From assembly GCA_023807065.1 (NCBI GenBank), contig JAJJLU010003851.1, positions 1 to 27,330 on the forward strand: a DNA stretch of 27,330 nt. Direction: 5' to 3'. The stretch comes from Isotricha intestinalis. Taxonomy: Eukaryota; Ciliophora; Litostomatea; Vestibuliferida; Isotrichidae. The notes below the pieces were generated by a model. The model was not told where the DNA came from. It did no database searches and saw only the letters and a list, made by a program, of their open reading frames with translations. Of the stretch, positions 1 through 8,856 are shown one piece after another. A program made the position numbers and the translations under genes. Within the stretch, counting starts at the first letter, position 1; each line of letters opens with the position of its first letter.

Positions 1-883
1 TATATAATATAAATAATAAAAAGAAATTAATTTTAAATATCATTTCCTTTTTATTACTTATCTTTTTTTTTTCATTACTTATTACAATAATCATAAATAA
101 GAAAGAAATAAGATCTAGTAATAAACAACCATAAATTATTTTCCCTTCAATATATTGAAAATTTTCATAATTTTCAAAAAAAGAAAAATCATGATAGATT
201 AAAATATTTAATCCCCCAATATATTGTTCATAATTACATAAATGTTTATAATAATAATCATCATAAGTACAAGAAAATGATTTTCCTAAATAAACTCGAT
301 AATCATAATAATTACAACATCCATTATAAAGCATCGTTTCATTACAATAGTTTTTATATTCATCACGAGAACAATTACCTTTCATATATTGAGTATAATT
401 ACAATAATTAGTGAGTAAACATTTATTATCATATTTGATTGAAGAAAAATATTTACTTGAATCAATATCATCATTTAAAATAAATTGTTTTTCCAATTGA
501 CATTCTTGTACATTCGCATTATATTCTAATGTTGCTGTGACTTGGAAAACTGCTGTGATTATCATAAAAAAAAAGATAAATGAATTTAAAATAAAAAAAA
601 TTTTAATGTTATTTTTAAAACAACATCTAGTTAAACAATAAACTCCTTCTTTTTTTAAATCATATTCATTTTGTTGATTTTTAGATAAAGTCTCTTCATA
701 TTCTATTTCATAAACACTTTTTTCATTTATATCTGCCTTTAATTGAACTATTGGTTTATTATTTTTCATATCATTATCTTCATTTACCTTTATGGATTTA
801 TCCTCTTTATTTTTATGATTATTGTCTTCATCATCTTTTTTATTATTATATGGTGGATCTCCAGTTGGAGAAATAAAATCCAT
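1..883 (-). CDS. Multi-span membrane protein with Cys-rich lumenal loop (partial, runs off left edge)
   Basis: Reading the minus strand from ATG at 883 gives an uninterrupted frame of 294 codons to the window edge. Residues 1-90 are hydrophilic, rich in Asp, Asn and Lys, and probably cytosolic. They end in a Cys cluster (C83, C87, C88) just before the first hydrophobic segment (about 93-117), a typical palmitoylation setting. Residues 118-248 form a Cys-rich loop with three N-glycosylation sequons (N162, N170, N181), so this loop is probably lumenal or extracellular. A second membrane segment lies at about 249-268 and a third begins near 282. The topology suggests a four-span plasma-membrane or vesicle protein, but I do not recognise the family. 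No stop is present in the window, so the length is unknown. The start is preceded in mRNA sense by an A-rich leader like its neighbours. Confidence 0.75.
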   Translation of the reverse strand, partial: MDFISPTGDPPYNNKKDDEDNNHKNKEDKSIKVNEDNDMKNNKPIVQLKADINEKSVYEIEYEETLSKNQQNEYDLKKEGVYCLTRCCFKNNIKIFFILNSFIFFFMIITAVFQVTATLEYNANVQECQLEKQFILNDDIDSSKYFSSIKYDNKCLLTNYCNYTQYMKGNCSRDEYKNYCNETMLYNGCCNYYDYRVYLGKSFSCTYDDYYYKHLCNYEQYIGGLNILIYHDFSFFENYENFQYIEGKIIYGCLLLDLISFLFMIIVISNEKKKISNKKEMIFKINFFLLFILY

Positions 884-1644
884 TTTTTATAATTTTTATT
901 TCATTCTTTTTTATATATAAAAAAGGACATAAATTTTTTTATCAAAAAGAACACTCATTTTTCTTATAAAAAAGGTAAATAAAAGTCATATTTTAGGAAG
1001 AAAAGACAATAAATTTTTATTTCAGTCAAAATATATTTTAAAGGTATTTAAAAAAGTTTAAATTGTTATTTGATTAAATAAAGAATATTAAAGAATCAAA
1101 AAAATCTTATTAAACGGTTTATTTTTTAAATAAAATATCTGAAAAAAAAATATAATTCATCATTAATATATTATTTTTTTACTTTTTTATAACTAAAAAT
1201 TAATTATTTTTATTTGTTTCATTTAATAATAAATTATTGTTAATTTTTTTATAAACTTTATTTAAAAAATAATTAATTTATCAATAATTTATTTAATTTA
1301 TAGTTGTTTAATTTATGATTTTACAATATAATAGAGAAATTCTTAATCATAAGAAAAAATCACGGTAAAAAAATAAAAAAAATTCCAGACATTAATATTT
1401 CAAAGAAATATATAAAGTATTGAAAATACAAAGAAACAATATCTTCTTAATTAAAAGAATATTTTAATAAAAGGAAATATATCATAAAATAAAAATTAAA
1501 TTTTAAAAAAAATTGAATATCAGTAACATAATTTTCAAGTAAAATAACATTTATTTTATCCATAAAAATTTAAATAAAAATGGAATAAAGATAAATAATT
1601 CAAAAAGTATATAATTTATTTATTAAAAAAAATGAATAAAAACC
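884..1644. other. Intergenic AT-rich spacer (761 nt)
   Basis: This spacer lies between the stop of RPA1 and the start of the left-edge membrane-protein gene, both on the minus strand. It should hold the RPA1 3' end and the promoter of the membrane-protein gene. I see only A/T-rich sequence: no credible ORF, tRNA-like fold or repeat. Confidence 0.6.
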
Positions 1645-4600
1645 TTATTTAATAATAACATCAAAAGCTCCAGTTCCACAAAGTGTTGGTCTTCCAAGGA
1701 AAATTCTTGCACTAGGAGTAATACATTTATCAATATTTTTTCCTAAGCATGCATCAATTAAAAATTCCATAGTAGTTTCATAACTCATTTTTAATAAAGA
1801 AGAAGAATTATAAGAAATACCTTTTCTAGAAAAACTTCTATATTTCCCTTGAAAAGTAATATAATCTGCAATTAGTCCTAAATGTCTTTTATCAACTTTA
1901 ATAGAATAAACATCAAATACATTTACTATTTCTTTTACTATTGCAGATCTACATGCTTCTATTCCATATATATTTAATATTCCTCCTATGTCATTAGTTC
2001 CTATTCTATTTATATCTATTATATTTGAATATTTTGATATTTCTTGAAAATTAAATCCTTCTAATTGAAGTATATATTCCTTTTCTCCATTCTTCTTCTC
2101 TCTCTCTAATATATGACTTTTTTTTATATTTTTTATATTTTTGAAATTTAATTTTTTTAATATTATTTCTAGTATATTTTTTAATAATATATTTTTTTGA
2201 ACGTATGGTAAAAGAAGTTTAAATGAAAATTTACTTTCGTCTGTTAAATTTTCAAATTCCATTTCTTCAATTTGAATATCATTATATATATAATCTTTTT
2301 TTTCAAGAGTATCCTTAATATAATCTTTCTTATTTTTTTTCTTTGAACTTCTATTGTTATTATTTTCTGCTTCACTTTCACTATAATTATTATTATCATA
2401 ATTAGATTCTTCATCAGTATCTTTTTTATCAGTTTTATTTGTATTAATTTCATCTTCAGTTAAATTATTATCTTTTATTTCATTATCATCATATTCATCA
2501 TCAGAATTAACTTTAATAAATGTATCATCATAAGTTTTTTCTTGTTCTGATTCATCTTCTAATTCTTCTTCTTCTCCAGTTTCATCTTCTTCATTTTTTC
2601 TTTTCTTAGTTGAATATTTTTCAGTATTTGTTTCTTCATCATTTTCAATATTCTCATCTTTTATATTATTTACTGATATTTCCATTTTTAAATTTCCCAT
2701 TTTTAAATGTCTAGAAATTTGCTTTGATAATAAAGGAATGAATTGATTTTTTAAAATTAATATTACATCACTTTTATTATAATTAAAATATTCTTTAATA
2801 TCATTTAAACTTTCTAAATAAATTTCAACTTCATAGCATCTGAATTTTTCTTTAATATTATAATTTCCAATATTATCTTTAAATAAAATACTTTGTTTCA
2901 TTTTAATATTTTTAATAACATCAATTAATTTATATTCATTAAAAATTCTTCCTAATTTTTTAGCATCTTCAATATTATTACTTAAAAGAGGTAAAGTCAT
3001 AATAGGAGTTTTAATATTTTTTTCACTAGTCATTAATATTTCTCTTAATCTAGGGATACCTAATGTAACATTAACTCCTCCATTTCCTGCTAAATGAAAT
3101 GTATTTAATGTCATTTGAGTTGAAGGTTCTCCTATTGATTGTGCTGCTAAAACTCCTACACTTTCTCCAGGTTGAATTAAGGAATTTAAATATTTGAGAT
3201 ATATTATATTTTTAAATTCACTTCTTGATATTTTCTTTTTCTCTTTTTTAAAGTTATTATCTGGATCTTTTATTATGTATTCATGCATACTTTCATATAC
3301 TTTCTCACTTATACTTCCTAAATATTTCCATGGCTCAAATTTATTCAATAATGTTTCTTTATTATTATTTATTTCATTATTATTTCCTTTTAAATTATTC
3401 TTAATATAATTTTTCACTTCTTTAGTATCAATAGCATTTACAATTCTTTCAGGTGACATTTTCATAACATAAGTATCAAAATTATCACAAATGAATTTAA
3501 AATTCTTTAAAAATTTAGTATTAACAGTGTCAATACTATCTTCCCCATATAAAAATTGAATAACATTCCCATCACAATCCCTCACAGTATAATCATACCC
3601 AACAACAATTTGTTCTAAATGCTTCATTAGACATCTTTGTAAATATCCACTCCTACTTGTTTTAACAGCAGTATCAATAAGTCCTTCCCTTCCTGCCATT
3701 GCGTGGAAAAAGAACTCTTGTGGTCTCACCCCAGTGGAAAATCTATCAGTTATGTATCCACTTGAACGTGGATTAGGGTCAAAAGCCTGGAAAGAGGGAA
3801 GGGTCTTTCCTGACGACATACGAGGAGCACGTCTCCCTTCTAGCTCCTGTTGCCCCAGGAGACATGATACAAGTGTCTGATTCACGAGTGAACCCTTTGA
3901 ACCAGACTTTACCATCATTGAGAAGTTATTCCTAGGGAAAGGAGAGGAGAGACCATTGGAAAGCCATGTCTTTATATAAAAGGATGTTGATTTGTTGAGA
4001 GAGTTCTTCACTACTGTGTCTACATTGATATCTAGAAGAGAATCCTTTAAAATTAGGAGCTCATATTTATTTCTTAGTTGCTGTATTTTTTCATAGGATG
4101 AATTTAATGTCTCCAACGGTGATTTTTGACTATATGATGTAAAAAGTGAAGAAGTAATTTTTAATTCTTGAAGTTTTATTATTTGATTAATTTCCTTTTT
4201 ATTTTCAGGCTCTAAAGTCATTTGATTTATTATTTCCTTATTTTTATCCTTAGTTGTACTATAAACAGAACGATGACTATAATTATCAAAATCTAAATTA
4301 AAATCAGGAACATCGAATAATTTTCCTAATGAATTCATACCTTCAATTAAGATTTTTTCAATATCAACTCTTCTTTGAAAATCCATTTTTTGAGTGAGAA
4401 CAATATCAGAAACAGAGCAAGTGAAACCATAAAATTGTTGAAGAAAATGAACACAAACTTTACCAATAATAGTAATAAATTCTCCTGTTAATTCAGCACC
4501 AAAAATTTCATAGAAAGAATGAAAAAGACCATAATCAGAAGCTCCAATTTCATTTTTATCTAAAACTCCTGTTAATAACTCATTTTCTATTAATCTTATT

Positions 4601-7227
4601 TTTCCTTCTTCTTCATTTCCTTTTCCCCAAATATCACTTCCTAATTTATTATTATGTTCAAAAGTACATTTTGCATTTTTTATATTATCAATTAATTGGC
4701 TTGTTGCTAATGAATTTATAATTGTTGTGATTATTTGTTTTCCAGTATATAATATTCTAGGTTTTATTATTGTTGGTTGAGATAAAACTATTTTTCTGAT
4801 TTTTTTCGTGTTTAATGATTTTTCCAAAGAAGAATATATTAATTGAAAATATTGTTCTCTTGTGAAAAAAGTATCTTTCATAGTTAAATAAACACAAGAA
4901 TCAATTGAATCTTGTAATAAACCTCTAATTGGTTTTCCATTAGTAGGAACAATATATTGATAATTACTATTTGAAATAGAATAACCTTCTTCTCTTGAAA
5001 TTTCATCTTGTAAGAAATGAATATTCATTTCATCACCATCAAAATCAGCATTATATGAAGAACAATTAGAATAATGCATTCTAAAAGTTTTTTCAATAGG
5101 TAATATTTTTGCTTTATGAGACATAATTGAAGGTCTGTGTAGAGTAGGTTGTCTATTTAATAATAATATATCTCCATTATGCATATGTCTATTGACAATA
5201 TCACCTAATTTTATTTTTTCAGATATTACATTCCTGTATTCATCTTTAACATAATTTAAACTAATAATATTAGTATTATTAGAATTATTATTATTGTTAT
5301 GATTATTATTATTATATAAAGTAACTTGATTAGCTCCTGGATATTTATAAGGTCCATTAATAATTAATTGTTTTAAATAATCAATATTATATTTAGTAAC
5401 TTTTTCAGGATAATATAATTTTCCAGCAATAAATAAAGGAACTCCAACTTCATCAGTTTTAATTAATGGATCTGGACTAATAACAGTTCTTCCTGCATGA
5501 TTAACTCTTTTTCCCATAATTTTCATTCTTATTATTCCTTGTTTTTTTTCTATCATTTGTTTTATTCCTTTTATTTCTTGATCTTTCTTTGAGATTGCTT
5601 TTGAAGAATCAAATAATATATTTATCATTAATTGCATTTGTGTCCATTTTGATATTAAATCTTCAAAATATGTTGTTTTTTTATTTATATTTTTATCATC
5701 TTTACTTTCTTCTACTTTTAAACTTAATTCTCTAATATCATTATTTAATGATATTATTTTCACATATTGTGATGTTTGTTGATGTAAATAATGTGAATCA
5801 TTTCCTAATGAAGAATCTTCTGGTCTAAATCTATTTGGTGGTATTATTAAATTTTCTATAAAAAAATAATTTGGAGCATTTGATATTATTTTTATTTTAA
5901 ATTCTGATATTTCTTCATATGATAAATTTCCATATAATAATTTTAATAAACCACTATCTTTTTGAAATAATTTATTTAATAATTCTTTTACTTCTAATAC
6001 TGGAAGAAATTTCTGCTTTGAATTTGTTATATCTGTTTTTATTTCATTTTCTTCATTTTCATTATCGCTTGAATCATTTATGTTATTTTCGTTATATATA
6101 TTTTCTTCTAGTGAATCATCATATAAATTTGATTTTTTATTGTTTTTATTTTCTTTAAATTCATTTATTGGATCTTCTGATTCTTTAATTAATATTTCTT
6201 TTATTTTTTTATTTTTTTTTTTTGTTCTTTCTCCAATTCCATGTTCTAAAGCATTTTTATCAACATCAATTCCACTTTTTTCCATTTTTTTTCTTTCTTT
6301 TTCAGAAACATTTATTTGAAATATTTTTATATTATTAAATTTTTTATATCTTTTAGAAGTTGCTCCACAATTTGAACATTTATTAATTTTTGTCATCAAC
6401 CAAAATTCTTTTTCAAATTCTTTTAATAATGTTAAATTAGTTACTGATTGCTCATATATTATTTTAGGCTTTTTTTCTAATATTTTTTCTTGTTTATTAA
6501 ATATATTTATAAATAATTCTTTTAGGATTTTTTTCTTATTTTTTTTTATCGTTTTTTTCATTTCTTCTAAATTTTCGTTATCATTTTTTTCTTTATTTTT
6601 ATTTTTTTTCTTTTTACTTTTTTTTTCCTCATCATTATTATCATTATCAAAACTATCATCTTTAGAAAAATTGTTATTAGAATTATCATAATTTAAATCT
6701 TTAAAATAATTCAAATCCAAAGTTAAATTATCATTAATAAACTTAATAATTTTCCTATTAATATCATCAGTATTTTCTCCAAAAGATTCATACATTAATA
6801 AATGTAATTCAGAAGCTTCTTTCCACAAATCAAATTTAATTAAAAATAACTTGAAAAATAAATAAGCAATATCTTTTTTATTAATTTTTAATAAATGGCA
6901 ATTAAAGCATTGAATATTTAATAATTTTAAAATATGATTCAACATAAAAGGATTATATAAAGGAGCATATAAATTTATATGTGAAAAATGTCCAGTACAA
7001 TTTTCACAACTTTGATTACAAATTTCACAATTTGAATTTTTATCAAATGCTTGAACTCCCATACATGGATCACTTAATCCTCCTATTTCTGGAAGACCTA
7101 AATTATTATATACTTGAGGTGTTGTTAATGGCTTCATTGATATTTTTTCTATGTCTGATGATGTGTAAAAATCAAATTTTATGCTATTTAATTCATATTT
7201 TATTTCATTTTCTTTTTCTATTTTCAT
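1645..7227 (-). CDS. RPA1: DNA-directed RNA polymerase I largest subunit
   Basis: This 1860-residue single-exon protein is the largest catalytic subunit of RNA polymerase I, which transcribes pre-rRNA in the nucleolus. The clamp zinc-binding region has C67, C70, C77 and H80, followed by C107/C110 and C284/C287. The catalytic motif NADFDGD lies at 726-732, with metal-binding aspartates D728, D730 and D732. Just upstream is the NRQPTLHRPS motif. The G-E-S-V-G-V-L-A-A-Q-S-I-G-E-P block near 1353-1370 and the C-terminal SARI...GTGAFDV motif also match; that ending favours Pol I over Pol II or III. Lineage-specific insertions are Lys/Asp-rich (about 181-235), acidic (about 335-410) and a long acidic stretch in the jaw (about 1521-1640). 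The size is comparable to other eukaryotic A190 subunits. A block at about 1036-1196 uses markedly GC-richer codons than the rest. Confidence 0.96.
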   Translation of the reverse strand: MKIEKENEIKYELNSIKFDFYTSSDIEKISMKPLTTPQVYNNLGLPEIGGLSDPCMGVQAFDKNSNCEICNQSCENCTGHFSHINLYAPLYNPFMLNHILKLLNIQCFNCHLLKINKKDIAYLFFKLFLIKFDLWKEASELHLLMYESFGENTDDINRKIIKFINDNLTLDLNYFKDLNYDNSNNNFSKDDSFDNDNNDEEKKSKKKKNKNKEKNDNENLEEMKKTIKKNKKKILKELFINIFNKQEKILEKKPKIIYEQSVTNLTLLKEFEKEFWLMTKINKCSNCGATSKRYKKFNNIKIFQINVSEKERKKMEKSGIDVDKNALEHGIGERTKKKNKKIKEILIKESEDPINEFKENKNNKKSNLYDDSLEENIYNENNINDSSDNENEENEIKTDITNSKQKFLPVLEVKELLNKLFQKDSGLLKLLYGNLSYEEISEFKIKIISNAPNYFFIENLIIPPNRFRPEDSSLGNDSHYLHQQTSQYVKIISLNNDIRELSLKVEESKDDKNINKKTTYFEDLISKWTQMQLMINILFDSSKAISKKDQEIKGIKQMIEKKQGIIRMKIMGKRVNHAGRTVISPDPLIKTDEVGVPLFIAGKLYYPEKVTKYNIDYLKQLIINGPYKYPGANQVTLYNNNNHNNNNNSNNTNIISLNYVKDEYRNVISEKIKLGDIVNRHMHNGDILLLNRQPTLHRPSIMSHKAKILPIEKTFRMHYSNCSSYNADFDGDEMNIHFLQDEISREEGYSISNSNYQYIVPTNGKPIRGLLQDSIDSCVYLTMKDTFFTREQYFQLIYSSLEKSLNTKKIRKIVLSQPTIIKPRILYTGKQIITTIINSLATSQLIDNIKNAKCTFEHNNKLGSDIWGKGNEEEGKIRLIENELLTGVLDKNEIGASDYGLFHSFYEIFGAELTGEFITIIGKVCVHFLQQFYGFTCSVSDIVLTQKMDFQRRVDIEKILIEGMNSLGKLFDVPDFNLDFDNYSHRSVYSTTKDKNKEIINQMTLEPENKKEINQIIKLQELKITSSLFTSYSQKSPLETLNSSYEKIQQLRNKYELLILKDSLLDINVDTVVKNSLNKSTSFYIKTWLSNGLSSPFPRNNFSMMVKSGSKGSLVNQTLVSCLLGQQELEGRRAPRMSSGKTLPSFQAFDPNPRSSGYITDRFSTGVRPQEFFFHAMAGREGLIDTAVKTSRSGYLQRCLMKHLEQIVVGYDYTVRDCDGNVIQFLYGEDSIDTVNTKFLKNFKFICDNFDTYVMKMSPERIVNAIDTKEVKNYIKNNLKGNNNEINNNKETLLNKFEPWKYLGSISEKVYESMHEYIIKDPDNNFKKEKKKISRSEFKNIIYLKYLNSLIQPGESVGVLAAQSIGEPSTQMTLNTFHLAGNGGVNVTLGIPRLREILMTSEKNIKTPIMTLPLLSNNIEDAKKLGRIFNEYKLIDVIKNIKMKQSILFKDNIGNYNIKEKFRCYEVEIYLESLNDIKEYFNYNKSDVILILKNQFIPLLSKQISRHLKMGNLKMEISVNNIKDENIENDEETNTEKYSTKKRKNEEDETGEEEELEDESEQEKTYDDTFIKVNSDDEYDDNEIKDNNLTEDEINTNKTDKKDTDEESNYDNNNYSESEAENNNNRSSKKKNKKDYIKDTLEKKDYIYNDIQIEEMEFENLTDESKFSFKLLLPYVQKNILLKNILEIILKKLNFKNIKNIKKSHILEREKKNGEKEYILQLEGFNFQEISKYSNIIDINRIGTNDIGGILNIYGIEACRSAIVKEIVNVFDVYSIKVDKRHLGLIADYITFQGKYRSFSRKGISYNSSSLLKMSYETTMEFLIDACLGKNIDKCITPSARIFLGRPTLCGTGAFDVIIK
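2310..2665 (-). other. Acidic low-complexity insertion in the RPA1 jaw
   Basis: About 120 residues (1521-1640) are dominated by Glu, Asp and Asn with a few Lys-rich patches. They lie between conserved jaw strands of the Pol I large subunit. Yeast A190 is known to carry an acidic DNA-mimicking loop (expander) in its jaw that occupies the cleft of inactive dimers. Equivalence here is inferred from position and charge only. Confidence 0.5.
3640..4120 (-). other. GC-rich, codon-atypical block inside RPA1
   Basis: This stretch encodes residues about 1036-1196, the conserved funnel/bridge-helix side of the polymerase. It is far richer in G+C than anything else in the window; 3781-3840 has 32 G/C in 60 bases. 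The shift is synonymous as well as amino-acid driven. Codons such as GGG, TCG, ACC, CCC, CTT, CAG, AAG and TTC, rare elsewhere here, appear together. The reading frame is intact and the protein is normal. Confidence 0.8.
5267..5318. repeat. Trinucleotide (AAT/ATT) tract encoding Asn run in RPA1
   Basis: An imperfect ATT/TTA array on the plus strand encodes an Asn-dominated run with single His, Ser and Thr interruptions in RPA1. It inserts between conserved polymerase segments and is probably a disordered surface loop. Similar AAT-type tracts occur in most other genes of the window. Confidence 0.8.
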
Positions 7228-7387
7228 TTTTTTTTTTTTCAGAAGAAATGATAAATTTATTAATTATATTTTTCTTTTATATATTTATTTTTTAATTTTT
7301 TTTTTATTGTTTTTTTTTGGGTTTTATTTTCAATTTAATTTTTTGGTTGATTTAAATTAATGTAATTTAAATAAAAATTAAATAGAT

Positions 7388-8710
7388 TTAAATAAGGTTT
7401 GAGTATTCATTTTGGAAATCTACTTTATTTATTGCGTTTTTTAAATTATCAATTAAATAATAACTATATCTAAAAGATTCATCTTTATCAAGAGTAGACA
7501 TATTAAAATCATTTCTTTGAGGGTTATAAGTCATATAACTAGTATTTAAATTCATATTATTATTTTCATTATTATAATTAACTTGAGGACTCATAAAACT
7601 TTTATTGTTGAAATTATTATTAAAATTATTCATATTTAAATTATTTGAAATTCCAGTTTGAACAAAATTATTATTTGTTGAATTGAAAGTATTTGTATTA
7701 TAAGTTTTTATTCTTGATAAAGTATTTCTATAAATATTTTCTCTTTTTTTTAAAGCATTATTTTCTGTTTTAAGAAGATTAATTTGTTTATTAAAATTAT
7801 CTTTGATAATATTAATTTCCTTATTTTTAGCTTCTAAATCTTTATAAATTTTATCATTATCATCTTTATTTTTTTCAAGATCAATTAAACTATTATTATA
7901 AGCAGTTTCAAATCTTTGACAAATTTTATTTAAATTTTCAACTTTTTTTTCTAATTCTTTTCCATAATCAGAAATATTTTTACAATTATTATCTGATTCT
8001 ATTAATTTTCCTTTTAATTCTTCATTATTTTTATCTAATTCAATAATTCTTCCATTTTTTTCAATTAATTCATTTTCTAAATTTTCGAATTCTGCTTTTA
8101 TGTTATTAAAATCAATTTGAAATTTAGATAATTCATTTATTTTATTATTTAAATCATTTACTTCATTTTTAGTATTTAAATTTTCATCTTTTAATCTATC
8201 ATTTTCTTCTTTTATTATATTATATTTAGTTGTTATTTCATTTAATTTATCATTTAATTCTGCAATTTCTTTATTATTAAAAGTACTTTTTTCATTAAAA
8301 GCATTTAATAATTTTTTATATTCTTTTTCTAATTTTAAATAAGATTCATTTAAGGGATTAAATTTTGATTTTAATTCATCTAATTTTTTGTTTTTTTTTT
8401 CTAAAGCAATTTGATTTTTTTGATTACTATTTATATAAGATTCAAATTTTAAAGTACTAATTTGAGCTAAATTTTGAAATTCTGAAATAATTTGATTTTT
8501 TTCTCTGATAATATCATTTAATTTATTTATTTCATTTGTTAATTGAACATTATCAGTCATTACTGTTTCTAATTCATTTATTTTTCTATTTAATTCATCA
8601 ATTGTTTCTTGTTGGGAAACTATTTTTAATTGCTGATTTTTATTTACATTTTCATAATTCATTAATGCTGATTTTAATTGATTAATATAATCTTCTGCAT
8701 TTACTGACAT
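7388..8710 (-). CDS. Long coiled-coil protein A (paralogue of the gene at 13808-15046)
   Basis: This 440-residue protein is almost entirely heptad-type coiled coil from about residue 5 to 335. An Asn-rich, poorly structured linker (about 336-405) follows. The short C-terminal motif is conserved in the paralogue: an acidic DESF, then YSYYLIDNLKN and VDFQ. The alignment with the 412-residue protein at 13808-15046 is collinear and nearly gap-free through the coil, for example LISEF/IISEF..LAQ.ST.KFE.YIN.N near residues 75-95. There is no signal peptide or membrane segment. A structural role, in cytoskeleton or basal-body cortex for instance, is only a guess from composition. The start is ATG in an A-run. 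The gene faces the plus-strand gene at 8857 across 146 nt. Confidence 0.85.
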   Translation of the reverse strand: MSVNAEDYINQLKSALMNYENVNKNQQLKIVSQQETIDELNRKINELETVMTDNVQLTNEINKLNDIIREKNQIISEFQNLAQISTLKFESYINSNQKNQIALEKKNKKLDELKSKFNPLNESYLKLEKEYKKLLNAFNEKSTFNNKEIAELNDKLNEITTKYNIIKEENDRLKDENLNTKNEVNDLNNKINELSKFQIDFNNIKAEFENLENELIEKNGRIIELDKNNEELKGKLIESDNNCKNISDYGKELEKKVENLNKICQRFETAYNNSLIDLEKNKDDNDKIYKDLEAKNKEINIIKDNFNKQINLLKTENNALKKRENIYRNTLSRIKTYNTNTFNSTNNNFVQTGISNNLNMNNFNNNFNNKSFMSPQVNYNNENNNMNLNTSYMTYNPQRNDFNMSTLDKDESFRYSYYLIDNLKNAINKVDFQNEYSNLI

Positions 8711-8856
8711 TTTTTTTAATTAAAATTTTTTGATTTTATATTTCAATAAGATTTTCATATTATATCATTAATAATTATGAATCAAAAAAATAAATAAATG
8801 AAATATTTAAATTTAATTTAAACAATTTTTATTTCATAATTTAAAAAATATTAAAT
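8711..8856. promoter_or_regulatory. Short divergent intergenic region (146 nt)
   Basis: Both flanking genes start here and point away from each other, so both promoters must fit in this interval or inside the genes. It is nearly pure A/T, with a T-rich half next to the minus-strand gene and an A-rich half next to the plus-strand gene. No recognisable box is visible. Confidence 0.4.

Noticed and set aside
2244..3409. Further small ORFs overlapping RPA1 on both strands
   Set aside because: They are frame shadows over the acidic insertion and conserved polymerase sequence. RPA1 explains the region fully.
5919..7295. Several plus-strand ORFs of 79-104 codons antisense to the start of RPA1, Phe/Leu/Ile-rich as if membrane proteins
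   Set aside because: They are the T-rich complement of an A-rich coding sequence; poly-Lys/Asn codons read backwards give Phe/Leu/Ile. There is no independent codon signal or leader.
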